Assembly (NCBI GenBank): GCA_963920665.1
Contig: OY987271.1
Location: 21,951,350 to 22,015,349 of the forward strand
DNA: 64,000 bases
Reading direction: 5' to 3'
Origin: Straminergon stramineum
Taxonomy: Eukaryota > Streptophyta > Bryopsida > Hypnales > Calliergonaceae
Part shown: positions 10,286 to 22,704 of the stretch, one piece after another
Layout: each line of letters opens with the position of its first letter
Position numbering within the stretch: position 1 is the stretch's first letter
Notes under the pieces: model-generated
Told to the model about the DNA's origin: nothing
The model's input: only the letters and a program-made list of their open reading frames with translations
Database searches by the model: none
Position numbers and translations under genes: made by a program

Positions 10286-13200
10286 ATGGAATTTCATTCT
10301 GCTCAAGCCAGTGAGCTGATTGATGACGTTAGACTTGAGGTTTCTGAAGATATGGTTCACCCGGTCAAGGGAACTGGGAGACCTGACTTGGATGAGAACG
10401 AAGAGGACGACTCTACTGATGTTGCGGAGCAAGCGAGTTTGCTCTCTGATTTTGAAGATGAGGATTATGTAAGTGAAGTTGTGGTTGGATCCTTACCTCT
10501 GGTTCTATCAGAAGGAGAAGAGTGTGCGCCTAATGATAAGAGCCCTCGCCTGGAGGCCAGCAAGCTGGATAATCGTGTTGTAGAAGTTCCAGTAAGCACA
10601 GAAGAGGAGACATCCTTTGGCGAAGCTGTACCAAGTGTGGAGCATAATGTACACGGACATGCTGCTTTTCCAACTGTTTCCAGCACGTTGACAGTGGATA
10701 AGAGTACCCCTCCTTGGCAAGCATTCTCCGAAACGAACTTTCTCAGTGAAAGCGATGAGGATCTTGCTTTTGGCCCTACTCCGGTTACAGAGGTGCAGGT
10801 TGAGCGATCACCAACTAAATTACTGGAGGGAGTGTTTGTAGAAGGGCCAATTAATTCAGTTCATTCCGTGCCTGAAGACTCTTTATCGCCAACTTTTTTT
10901 AATACGCTTACAGTGGGGCAGAACAGTCAACCCTCGCAAACGTTTTCCAAAACAAAGCTTTCTAGCGAAAGAGGCGAGGAGGAATTTTTCGACCCCAGAT
11001 CAGATTCAAAAGTGCATATTGGTCAAATCTCAGGCATTGCCGTAGATACTCTGGGCAGCAAGGCTGAAGCAGAAGAAGAGATTCCTCAAGCTTTGCCTTC
11101 TCCGAAGATTGAACACGTAGCTGATGTGATGTTTAGGCTGGGTTCCAAACCCGGTCAAGACTCTGGGGCTGATGGCTTGGAAGTTGGCAATAAGTCTACT
11201 GTAAAACTTGGTGTGAAGGAAACTACGAGGAGGAAAGGGACAATAATGCGGTTGGGGTCAAAGGAAGCAGAAGAGCTTTTGCAGTTGGACCTTACGAAAA
11301 TGGGAAGGGCTATTTTACCTTCAGTTAAGAAGGGAGTCGCAGGATCAAAGTCACCGAATTCAAATGGTGTTGGTTGGGGAGTCGAGGATCTTGGGCCTGA
11401 TGAGGTAATATGGTCATACCTGTCTGTGCAAAGATAAGACTTGTGGACTTCTTGATGCAGATAGACACCGTCGTTGCTTAGCTAATCAGAAGCCGCAGAA
11501 TTTGTGGCATTTTTGGAGCATTATAAAATGTATGCTCATGTTCCTGTTATCGTTAATGTTTGTATTTCAATTACTGGCTTTCTGATATTTTGGAACCACC
11601 AACTTTGTGCCTCACTTAATTACATTTGCTATGTATCACAGCTCTCGAGATATGTAGAGACACTGGAAGTGAAGGAAACGTATTTGGACACGGTTCTTGA
11701 TATGGAGGACGTGCTTCTAGACTCTGATGATAACCACAGGCCACATGGTTTTCTACCAACCAAAAATATGTTCGCAAATCCAGTTCAAAGACTTGAGCGG
11801 GATGGTAGCCTTACTGCGTCAACCTCAGGGGTTCCTTGGACTACGAATAACAGAAGCTCCCGGCTTTCTGCAAGTCAGCTTGTTGAGGTTGCTTGGGCGG
11901 AAGTCGTCGGAGCCAGACAACGAAGAGGTGGAGCTTCGTTAAGTGAACGTGTAGTAGGTGTGCAAGAGCATACAGTATACCGAATACTTGTACGAGGCAC
12001 TGATGGTCAAGAATGGGAAGTTGAGCGTCGGTATCGTGATTTTGTTTTCTTATATCAGCAGCTGAACCGCACTTTTCCAGCGGAAAGCACCGTAAATCTC
12101 CCTGCTCCTTGGGATAGAGTAAGGGCTGAGTCGCGGAAATTTTTTGGCAATACTTCACCGAATGTTGTTGAGGTTTGAAGTGCTTTCCTCATTCAAGTTT
12201 ATTTGCAATCACTTCTGCAAGCAGATCCTCTATGCAAACACATATGCAGCGTTTCATTTTTGACTTCAACGAATGCGACACTATAATGAAGTATTGGATT
12301 GATGTATAATCGTATGACAGGATATCATGATTAATTGAAGCCTTGTGCGCAGGTTCGAAGTGCCCTCATTACTGTGTGTTTGCAATCACTTCTGCAAGCA
12401 GGACCTCCACTCAGTACAGCTTCTCCATTCCTCCGGTTTTTATTTCCCACCACTTGGAGTGCCACTCAAAGTGCTGTCCTTCCAAAGGCTCCTAGTGAAG
12501 ACTTGCGGGCTAGTGGATCTCATATCTCTCGGGACGAAATTGGAATTGAGCCAGCATTCTCGCCCAGGTCTGATGCGGGTGCTGATGGGGATATCGACAG
12601 TAACCTAGGCGCTCATTCCGTTTTTGGGAAAACTATACGTTTGAAGCTTGAAGTGCACAAGAGAAAGCCGTTGGCCCAGCAAATGCAGTCACAACATCAC
12701 GCATGTGCTGGTTGTTATCGTCCGTTAACCTTTTCCGTGGGGCTTCTTCCTGGACTGGCGCAAAGCTTTGGATTTAGCGGGCCTCGATGGTGCGAATATA
12801 GTGGGCAGTTATACTGTTCTTCTTGCCACCTCAATGAAACAGCAGTACTTCCAGCCTATGTGGTGCAGCACTGGGATTTTGGACTTCGTCCAGTTTCACA
12901 GCTAGCCAAAGCCTATCTCGACTCTATTTATGACAAGGTGCGAAATCTCGGCGTACTCTGGTCTGCTGGATGCATCGTTCTACAGTAGATTCTGCCTTAA
13001 CTCATTGATGGAAATTGTTGATAAGTGATTTTCTGAGAAGTTGATTACGGTTAAGTTTGTTGAGCACAAAGCTGTCTCTTTGCACAAGGTGATGGTTTGG
13101 TTCTTACTATGAGACAGCGTTTTCTCACCAATAACAATTTTGTGGATCAATTCTATCTCTTTGTAGCTGACTGGTATTGTGTTGTTTTATGAACAGCCAA

Positions 13201-14473
13201 TGTTGTGTGTTAGTGCTGTAAATCCGTACCTATACTTTAGAGTCCCAATTTTGGTGCATTTGCGAGAAACAAGAAAAAGACTTAGCAAGATGCTGGCCTA
13301 TATAAGGTGCCCTTCACGATCTCGAATTCAAGGCATGGTGGGGTCAAGGCGGTACCTTTTAGAGAGTAACGATTTTTATGCCTTGCGAGATCTGACTGAT
13401 CTTTCCAAGGGTGCTTTCGCTGGTGAGTATGCTATTACTTTTTATCGTATTCTTTCAGTCCAGCTCATACTAATTTCATTGTTTTGTTCAGATCTGCACA
13501 TTTTTAGTTGCTTTTTGTTTTGAAATGAGAGGTACCAAAACTGAAAAGATTAGACAAGCAAAGCTGATCTATGTTCTGTTCTTGAATCCCTCACTCAGTC
13601 TGGGTTGCTGGAAAATTCAGCAGGCTCCAGTAAACATAGAACGAGTCGAAAACTTACTTTTCGATTTGTGTTACGCATTTAGTGCACAATGACTCACTGC
13701 AAGTATCACATGTCGGAATTGAACGATTGCGGGGGACTGAGTAAAGAATTTTTTACTGGAGTGAGCCAGTAATAGTCCTGAACTTGAATGTTGTGGGTAT
13801 GTGATACAGGATTACCTGCTTTTATGAATACACTATTAGAAAAGCTTATAGTCCACGTCAAACGCGAGTGCTCTATCTGTCATGAAATGGGCGAAGCCTG
13901 TGGTGCAGGAAATTTCTGCAGAGATCCTCTTGACATCATCTTTCCGTTCCAGGTATCCATCACAGCATTGCCTTGCAATGATTGTCACTTGCATGTTATC
14001 AAATTCTGGCGTTCTGATATTAACAAAAGCTTGTAGATTGGTAGCTGATCAAGGATCCCTTGTCATCAGGTTCAAATCTAATGTATATTGGGCATTCTAT
14101 TCTGCAGGAGGATGGCGTGGTGAGATGTGTTATATGCCAGTTGCCATTTCACAAGTCTTGTTTTACTCTCATAAAAGTTTGTCCATCGTGTAGCGGAGGA
14201 TCATCTTTGGACACAGTTCAGATGAGTCAGACTCAAGATTTAACCTCTATTTCCAGCGCAAATAATGCTGCCTCGTCATCGACAAGTTCTTCAGATACAT
14301 CTCTTGCTCCAGATGGTAGTGTCCAAGTTGATGCGAGCAGGCAATCAAAGATAAAGATGCCTGGTTTTCTGACAGGTATTTTGACACCCAAGACTAGCAG
14401 TAGCAGGGAAGGTAACCCAGGACGGCAGGATTCAGTAGTGTTGGACATGATTTCAGGTCCTCTCGAGCTGTAA
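10286..14473 (+). CDS. PX domain and Rubicon-homology (DUF4206) zinc-binding protein, 989 aa
   Basis: Six coding exons are inferred: 10,286-11,404, 11,642-12,172, 12,353-12,937, 13,197-13,422, 13,810-13,952 and 14,108-14,473, all with GT-AG introns and consistent phase (2,970 nt). The acidic N-terminal third has two diverged copies of a roughly 37-residue unit (TLTV....SQ/TPP.QxFSxT, near residues 130-165 and 205-240). A PX domain follows at about 470-590, with the phosphoinositide-binding RRYRDF and the LPAPW loop. The C-terminal half is a Rubicon-homology domain with cysteine pairs CAGC, CSSCH, CSICH, CVIC and CPSC, plus SRRYLLESNDFYALRDL. The family is thought to act at endosomes, with Rubicon/PLEKHM-type domains contacting Rab7; that role here is inferred. 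The tail after CPSC is Ser/Thr rich. Length is similar to plant homologues. Confidence 0.88.
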
Positions 14474-14775
14474 CATGATTGGTATTTCTCTTAGTGTAGC
14501 CTGCTTGTGAGTGATTGGAAAGGCACAAATAATGCACTAGATGGGGAACTTAGCGCAACGTGTAATATACAAGTTATGGTTGATGAGTTGCAGCGTCAAT
14601 GCTGGCTTCCTGAACCGAAGCATGAGGAAGCTTTTGAAGACATGAATCCAAGTCAATAATGTTTGTGGCTAGTTTCCTGGTATAGATAACATCGAAGGAA
14701 GCACATCTGACTGCGTTGGCCATCTCCATGTAACAAACCTGTCTATACAGTACCCGGAAGCAATGATACGGAAAT

Positions 14776-15731
14776 CCAATTCTGCCATTCAAAAGAATTT
14801 TGCATAATCTAAATTATAATTGGCACTCTTCGTCTTACATGATGAACATTCAATTCCTACGCAATTCCAATCACACGTACCAAATTTGGTTTTTAGAAAT
14901 GCAATACTCCATTTTTGATGAACTGTTTCACTTGAAATTCATGGTTTTACAGGATGATTGATTGAAAAACAGTGTTCAATTTTTTCAATTTGCATAGATA
15001 TGTAGGAAGCATCCATATGCACATCTTTCATATTAATAAACACCCCATTAACCCTTATGTTGACACGGATGTTTCTTGTCCGATGGATGTCAAAGAATCT
15101 CTCTATATTGGATAGAATTGTGATTATTCATCCTCAGAATTTTGTGAGAAAAGCGTGGGTCTTCTATAGTAATATGACTTCTAATGTATATTTTTGGATT
15201 TTATGAAGTAGATGATGTCACATGGTTCCAAAAGGGAGTATTTCCACAGACACTAGTCCATCCTTCAAGGGTTAATTCAAAAGAATATGAACTATGAAGA
15301 GTTCAATTAGAGGGTTTGTATGATCCAGCTCTGAAAAATAGATATCTCTATAATTAAACTAAATTTTGGCAAAGTAATTGTACCATGATGCTTGAATGTT
15401 CATTGAACACCTCCAATTGAACTCTTTATATCACATATTTTTGTTAATTAATGGCATGTTTTTAAATATGAAAAATTTGCTTATGAATATTTCCTACATA
15501 TCTATATAATCAAATTGAAAAATTCAACAACCATGTTTTTCAATCAATTATCATGCAAAACCATGAATTTCAAATGAATCGATTCACCAAAATGGAGTAT
15601 TGCTTTTCTAAAAGCCAAATTTGGTATGTTTGATTGGAATTGCACAAAAATTGAATTTTGATTAGGTAAGACAAAAAGTGCTCAATTATAATTTATAGTA
15701 TGTAAAATTCTTTTGAACATCCAAATTGGAT
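14776..15731. repeat. Large fold-back: about 240-bp inverted arms, 0.3 kb downstream of the PX gene
   Basis: The arm 14,776-15,013 is the inverted copy of 15,490-15,731, with long blocks such as TTGAAATTCATGGTTTT, GCAATACTCCATTTT, CAAAAGAATTTT.CATA and GATATGTAGG preserved. The right arm belongs to the dispersed repeat also present at 2,820-3,480, so the structure probably arose by insertion of two opposed copies. The spacer contains a TTAA-flanked mini-element (15,048-15,275). A transcript reading through would form a long hairpin. Confidence 0.65.
15048..15275. mobile_element. 228-bp TTAA mini-element inside the fold-back loop
   Basis: Starts TTAACCCTTATG and ends CATCCTTCAAGGGTTAA, so both ends are TTAACCCTT-type with TTAA at each side. 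It is the smallest bounded member of the TTAA group in the window. A degraded similar right terminus (GTCCTTCAAGGGGTAAA) lies at about 29,643-29,658. Confidence 0.5.
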
Positions 15732-17071
15732 GATTGTATCATCGCTTCCAAATTTTGTACAATCTTGTGTAGGTAAATCCCTAAATGCCTTTATGAACCC
15801 AAATTGTCCATTTCAATACTATATTAGCCACATTTCCATATTATATGAGCCAAATAGAAGTAAATTGAAGGTTCCTAAAGATTACATGAATCATCTTGGA
15901 AAGTGGAGAGTTTTTCCCTAATAGGGTGGGTCCATGACCAAGTAGTCAAACTTCAAAATCTTTTAATATGGAACTCTCATTTTGTGATTATGTACATAGC
16001 TATTTTCTTTTAGACTTAGAATAAAATCACATAAATTCTATAAATAAATAAAAAATTTAGATTTTTTAGTGAAAATTTGATACTATTGTGGACTTTTGAA
16101 GAAAAGAAAAGAACATTGAATATAAAAAATGCATAAAAAATCTCACCCTAGCATGCATATTATAGTGCTTTACATCATAGAACAAACCAAAATTCTATAT
16201 TGTTCTATAAATAGGAAATTAGTAGACTATGATAATAGATCCAAAGTGCAAATTGCAATGAAGTATTCAATTTTAGGGAATTTTCAACTTTTCAAATTTG
16301 GAATAAAACTAGACTTGGTATGTAGCATATCAATTAATCCTAAAAGATTTTTTCCATGGATTAACCCTAGAAAGATTTTGAAGACAAAAACAACATTCTA
16401 TGGATACTAAAACAAACTTTTTGCATATTGAAGAATAGATGATGTTCATCCAATTTTTTGGATACAACTTTGTTGATCCTATACCCACATCATTGAATTA
16501 AATTCTAGTCATGTTAGTTTTTATTTTTATTTTCTGTGGGATAGTTTATTATAAGAATGCTACATCTATATAGTGTATTTCAACACTTTAAGCTATCTTA
16601 CCTAAAATCTTAGTTTTAACAATCAAATTGATCTCTTATCTTTTAAGCAAAACCAACAAAAAGAAGCTTTTGAAGTTTCATTTTTGCTTCCCTCAAATTT
16701 TTTTAAAAATTCCTAAAAATTAGCATTCTATTGAAGTTTGAAGCTGAAGATCTAGAACCACATTTCTAAATTTAGTGACACAACCGAAAGTGACCATAAA
16801 ATAATTTTTTATGCTATAATGTACTTCTACTTTGAATTTTTTGATATTTTTAAGCATGTTTTATATTTGATATGAAATTTCTTTCACTTTTTTTCAAAAT
16901 TAATGATAATTTTAGAATTTTACAAAAAGGTTTGAAAACTTTATTGTATACTAGACATATGATTTCAACTCTAAAAAAATATACAAAAAACTTCACTCAT
17001 AAGTAGCAAAGAAATGGAAGATATAAGTGGGAAATTTTCAATTTTGATTAGTGGACTCTATCCTGTAGAGG
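15732..17071. other. AT-rich intergenic DNA
   Basis: Small open frames on the + strand (for example at 16,129-16,410) have the low-complexity AT-rich composition of non-coding DNA and no recognisable domain. The left end continues the dispersed repeat seen at 3,300-3,480. No RNA gene or regulatory signal was recognised. Confidence 0.6.
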
Positions 17072-17705
17072 TTAACCCCTAAATGTCCATGGCCATTTTT
17101 GAACTTCTTAAAATTTGCTCTAAATTGAACCCAAATTCATCATTTTGATAAGTTCTATTAATTTTTTTAATTTGTAACTATACAAATTCAAACTAGACAT
17201 GATTGAGATCACATAGGAAAAGAAAACACAACAATATCACTTATGAATTGAACTGAAGATTATAATGTTTGATCTTGAGGGTGTTAAAACTACAGAAGTG
17301 ATTTGAAGTCTTTCAATCCTCTTTCCACATGTCAAATCTAAAAATAAAGTTGGTCACCAAAAATACAATTAGGTTAAAGGGCCTAACATGCATAACCTCA
17401 CTCAATTTATGGCTTCTCAAAATCTACTCTACAATTTTTTGAAATGAATCTCTAATGTGATTTTTTTCTCTAAGATCTAGTGTATTTGAGGCTCATTTCC
17501 AAGAAACCCCAACACTTCGGAAAGTCAAGATTGCAATGGACACCCTTGCACAAAACCTTAAATAGAAAAATCATAATCAATCATTTTCAAACTTGGATTT
17601 TGACTTTAAAAAGAATTTTTCAAAAGCATAAACTACTAAAAATAGCAACTTGGTTAGGTTTTATCTTACTTCAAAGTATTGTTGCCTTGGGCATTTAGGG
17701 GTTAA
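17072..17705 (+). mobile_element. TTAA MITE family A, copy 2 (634 bp)
   Basis: Bounded by GTTAACCCCTAAATG at the left and GGGCATTTAGGGGTTAA at the right, both with intact TTAA. It aligns end to end with 5,387-6,043, which fixes the limits of the family. A third, more degraded right terminus (GGGCGCTTAGGGGTAAG) occurs at about 21,901-21,915. There is no coding capacity; an apparent 72-aa frame across its right end is not conserved in copy 1. Confidence 0.75.
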
Positions 17706-19640
17706 ACATCTTCTACTACAAAAATGCCAATATTGTTTCAATGGAGGATTGATTTCCAATATCATCGGCTCCAAATACATTTAAACAACTCCTTCCAAAG
17801 ATAAAAATTGTCTCTTCCATTCTATTGATTATCATAAAGTCATCCATGGGACACTTATTGATTGTAGTGATGTTCTTGAGTCGTTAGTTTTTTTAGAAAA
17901 TTTCAAACAAAAGTGGGTAAATTTTTTCCTTAAACATGTTCCAAATACAATTCAGTGATTGCTGCAAACCATGACATCTTCAAAGTTTGTATACAAAGCT
18001 CAGATGAAGCTCCTATGCATTGTCCTCAAGCAACCTTGGCCTAGTTACCGTCTGATGTAGGAGACTAAGGTGAAAACACTCCAAACCATTCTTTTACCCA
18101 CTCTTAACAAGTAGACTTGTATTAAAAATATATCCAAAATGTCATTAAAGGGAACAAGAATGTTTAACTTTAAAAACTTAAACTTTTGGTTTAGAAAGAA
18201 GGCCTTTCAAAAATGATTTGAATAGTTATGTAAAGTAAAAATCTCAAGACATCACTACAATTAGATCGAATTGAAAGAAAAAAATTCTTATGAAAATCAC
18301 AATATTCAATCCAGAATACATTTTAGAAAGAATTTCCAATCTTTGGTTTTGAATTTTATTGAAAAGTATTGGTTAGTATGGCACATGGTCTATATGTGTG
18401 GATATGATCTACAATTCACATTTTTACACTTTTATTTGAAAGATGGCATTGAATTATTATTCTAAATTGCATATTGTAAACCATCTTCACAGTTTTCAGA
18501 ATTTGGACTAATCTAGTCCAAACTCTAATCCTCAAAGGGTTAAGAATTTTTTTTCTTAAAAATCATGAATTCAACCTTTTATAAGCATAATTATAGGGAA
18601 GCCAATATTCTCTTACAGCTTGTTGATTCTAGCAAGTTATTTTAGGGTCTAAGTTTTCAAAGTTCTTTGCTTACATTCTTCAATGAAAGTAGCAATTTAT
18701 AAAATTAGAAAGGAGAATCCAAGCACTATTTTTTCTTAACAACAAAACAATTATCCATTTCTAAAAGTTTCCACTAGTTTCTAAAGTCAATTTTTTAATC
18801 TTTAGCTTAGTTATTTTGGGACTAATGTTCAAATTTTAAGATGCACACAAGAATGTAGTAATATTGGCTACATTTAATTCTAAAAGACAATTTTAAGACT
18901 ACAAGGCCAAAAAATTTCAATAATATAAAAGATGAACTCCAACTATTAACAATGAATTGTATTTGAAAATATATGTTAGGTTTTTTGTTTGAACCTTGAA
19001 TTTATTTGAAAAAACTTCAAAGATGATTTTAAACTACAAAATGCCTAAGCACTTTGAATAGATGTGCTATAATACAATCCTAAACCACAACCTTCTATTT
19101 TTTGTAAAACAAGGAAATTAATGATTTTAAACATTATTTAAAATATTATGTATATTGTCAAATTGGAAAATATGTTTTGTAAACTTTTTTAAATAAATTT
19201 TGAGGCATTTCATTTCAAAAATATATAAAAAGTACACATTTTATTTTTTGTACTTCAATTTTGGTATGATAGGCTAAATTTATGAAATTAACTTGGTGTA
19301 TCATAATATGAAGACTCATTTTTTTATTAAAAGTTTTCGAGGTACTGATACTTTTTCTATATAGTAATCTTTTTGACAAAATATTAAAGCCCCTTGGTTT
19401 TTCTTTCTTTCTTTTTATTGCATAAGATGTCCATCAATAACATCTATCAATTTTACGTATAATAGATAATTTCTTAGAGCATTTCATCACCATCTTCCTA
19501 GAAGCTTCTAATGGAATTAAAAATGTCTTGGAAGAAGATGAATGATACAAGGCACTCTGTTCTAAAAGCGCTCATGCTCTAAAAATGATCATGATAGAGA
19601 TGTACATTTTGCTATCTTCGATATACTAGGACTATACATT
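17706..19640. other. AT-rich intergenic DNA
   Basis: No gene was recognised. A TTAA-type right terminus (CCTCAAAGGGTTAA) ends at 18,543 without a visible partner. Several TTTTC / AAATTT low-complexity stretches occur. The open frame at 18,271-18,465 has no family features. Confidence 0.6.
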
Positions 19641-19649
19641 TCACGAGGT

Positions 19650-19853
19650 GGTTGCTTTTAGTGACCATTGCATTTCAACTTCAAAAAGTTGTAACTAATT
19701 CCATGAAAATTCATAAAATATGAAACAACTTGGATTAGATGTCGATTGCATTTTTTTTCTTACAAAAATTTATTAAAAACAATTTCAAGGAGTTTAGGTT
19801 TCCTAAAAATGCAACCAATTCTTAAATGGTTGCTTTAAGAGTAGACTACCTTA
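19650..19853 (+). repeat. Dispersed repeat family B, copy 2
   Basis: Shares with the 7,655-7,983 copy the words ATTCATAAAATATGAAAC.ACTTGG.TTAGAT and the terminus TGGTTGCTTTAAGAGTAGACTACCTTA. The left limit is uncertain. It is non-coding. Confidence 0.55.
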
Positions 19854-20030
19854 TGTATGTACAATGTGGCAAGTAAAGGATCAACCTTCAACTTGCTAAA
19901 TGGTCAAATATAGTTAATTGTTGGCATATATAAGTAGGTTCAAAATACACCAATATTAAAAAAGAAAACACAATGTGCCAATGTTTTTATTTGGAATCTC
20001 ACCAAATGTTTATGTATCCATCAAACAACA

Positions 20031-20274
20031 ATGCTCGTGTGTAAGTGCATAGACTTAAGCCTACAAGCCTTTAATCTAGTTATAGGTATGTACATACAAC
20101 CATTTGAAGGTGTTTGTAACATATGTACACATGTTGTAATATAAGTATATTATAACATGGAAATAGTCTATAATATAGGTACCTCTAACATAGACAACTA
20201 TAACCATAGGAGGTGTCTTTAATATAGACTTCTACACTTATGGACTTATAGATTCTATGCTCACATGCTAGCAC
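20031..20274. repeat. Fold-back MITE-like repeat, copy 2 (GTGCTAG family)
   Basis: Ends with ATGCTCACATGCTAGCAC, the inverse of the left end of copy 1 at 331-541. The middle again consists of ATATAGGTA / TATAACAT words on both strands. The left end is less well preserved (ATGCTCGTGTGTAAGTG). No target duplication was resolved. Confidence 0.5.
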
Positions 20275-22500
20275 TCCACATTCATCCGATACAACATTAT
20301 AAATCCTACGCATGTAATTTAAGTATATTTTTCTATATAGGTTAAATATAATTCACTAAAATAATAGAAAGATTTGTAAAATACATTCACAATTTTGTAT
20401 CATTTTTAAGAGATGTTGTGATTTCATCAACAATAATCACAAGAAAATATTCTCCTATTATCAAAATAAATTTATTTTTAGCAAAACATTCTTTAAAATG
20501 ATTATGATAAGTATTATATATTTTAAAATTTTGAAAGGTACATTTTTTTTAAAGCTTCCAAAGTTAATTTTCTAATATATTTGTGACACTAAGAGATAAT
20601 TATTAAGGAATGTAATCCCATATGTGTCATAATTACATTGACTTGTCCTATCATTGGTGAGGAAAAAAAAGAACCATCTAGAAAATGTGTATCATCACAA
20701 AAAAATTGCAAATTGATACAATACAATAACATTTCCCCTTGCCAAATTCAAATAAAATATTTTGTGACTTTCGTAATTTAGTGTCATTTGCACTAATAGC
20801 AATATTCAGACAAATTAATGTGCACAAAAGGAAAATCACAAAAAATATAGCATAATTAATCAACCCTAGGGGGTCCTTTTTGTTCCCTTCAAAGTAGGAA
20901 CCTTCCAATGTTGCAACTTCCATAACGCTGTTCATCATGCAGGGGGGGCCTTTTGCTTCTATACAAAGTGGGAGCCCCTATTATGGTAACTTCCCAACCA
21001 ATAAATGATCTCTACAAATTATAATTGAGTTCATTCCTAAGCAAATAAAGAGGCATTATTCCTTCTCTAAAGGTGAATGGTTCAAACTCATTTACTCCTA
21101 ATTGCATGATTGACCATATATGGTCGATCCAAAATTTTGGCTCATTTGTGTGGGGGCAATTAAATTCCTATGACCTTTAAAAAATTTACAAGCAATTATA
21201 TTAAAGATTAACTATTAGAAGCTTTTATAGGCAACTAAATAAGGTAAATATTTTATTTTTGAGAGGTCTTCTAAGGCATATATTTTTATCATTAGTGCAT
21301 CCAGTTACCTTTTTGCCTTCGTGGAGTCACTCCCATTATTTTGACAAGCTTGCCAATTTTACTTGATTTTGACATCTAAAAAATTGTACTTTTGCATTTG
21401 CTTTGAAAATGGCCCGAATTTAAATTGTAAAGTGTTTTCATGATTTTCACAGTTGAAAATTTAAACATGCAATTGTTGATTTAGAATTATTTTCAATTTC
21501 TATTTATTAAAAAAAATGGCATTTCAACAATTCCAAGGTGGATTATGTAATCATGGTTATTTTTAGCTCTTCATTTGAATTTATTTAAGGTTTTTGAAAG
21601 TGCATTTTAGTGTCCTAACACAATATCTAGTTCTTCATGTCACCTTCAATTCCAAAAAATCTTTTATGCAAATTTCTCAAACATTGCTTAGAAGGGCAAC
21701 ATTTTAAAATTTATATATATATATATAAAATCTCACAATTCCTATGCAATTATAAACTCCAAACTGGTATGCATATTAATAAGAAAGCTCTTTAAACATC
21801 TATATGGTCAGATTTTGGAAAAAAAAATCAATTTGCTTCATTAGGGATAACTATAAGCCCATGCTCTTCTTTCATAGGAAAAACACACTTTGAAAGGCTT
21901 GGGCGCTTAGGGGTAAGCAATGTTATGTTTTTAGTCCATTGACTCTCTCCAATCTCCACCTACAAGCAATTCATATCTCTCTCCATTCCACCAATGTCTC
22001 TTTGCAAATTAATCTAAATTTGCAACCAAGAATGTTGGGAGGGATTATCCCAATCTGCAGGGGGAATGGTTTAGGCAAAAGTGCAAAGACAATAAGGTAG
22101 ATGCACCCAAATGTAACACAAGTTGTTTACAGACACCTAAAAAACAACCTAAATCCAAGCACTTATGGACCCAAAATAGACAAGTGGGGTTCTGAAGTAG
22201 ACATGTGGGGTTCCAAGAAGTTGTCATTCTTCCAAGAAGCAACCAATCACCTACACTTGATCCAAGTTTAGAGAGTGTTGCTTTTGGGTGTTTCTGTGCC
22301 CACTTTGGTGTTAGTCTAATGTCCACAATAAGTGCCTCTACGAAGTACTTTTAAAAAATTTGTATAATATTCATACAAACTCGGAAAAATATGAAACCTA
22401 TTTGTTGGTTACCTAAACCATTACCTTATACGCGCAACATTTTTTCTTATACGTACCCTCCATATCAAGAGATCCAAACAAGTATCACATTTAGGTGCTT
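20275..22500. other. Intergenic DNA with a degraded TTAA terminus
   Basis: No gene was recognised. A (TA)n run lies at about 21,713-21,726 and a degraded family A terminus at about 21,901-21,915. A segment near 22,370-22,420 (CTCGGAAAAATATGAAACC) faintly resembles the interior of repeat family B. The 22,045-22,326 minus-strand frame has a repeated Cys/Leu-rich composition but no family match. Confidence 0.55.
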
Positions 22501-22704
22501 CTACCTTATATTACATGATGGGGACAAAGTTTGTCCCACCTTGGGCATTTCCTAACCTAGTAATTCTAGGTTTAGAAAGGTTCAGGGAGAGGTCTGGGGA
22601 AGGAGGCGCTTCATGAGTTTATTGTTGAATTATGAAACTCTCTTTCGCTGCAAAGGCTTTTTGCCAGTGCTCTACATCATCCTTCCTCCTCTTTGCCTTT
22701 TGCC

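Noticed and set aside
16129..16410. 93-aa frame in AT-rich DNA
   Set aside because: Lys/Ile/Phe-rich chance composition, no domain and no gene-like surroundings.
20678..20938. 86-aa minus-strand frame with a hydrophobic centre
   Set aside because: The hydrophobicity follows from AT-rich codons; no homologue recognised and no splice or promoter context.
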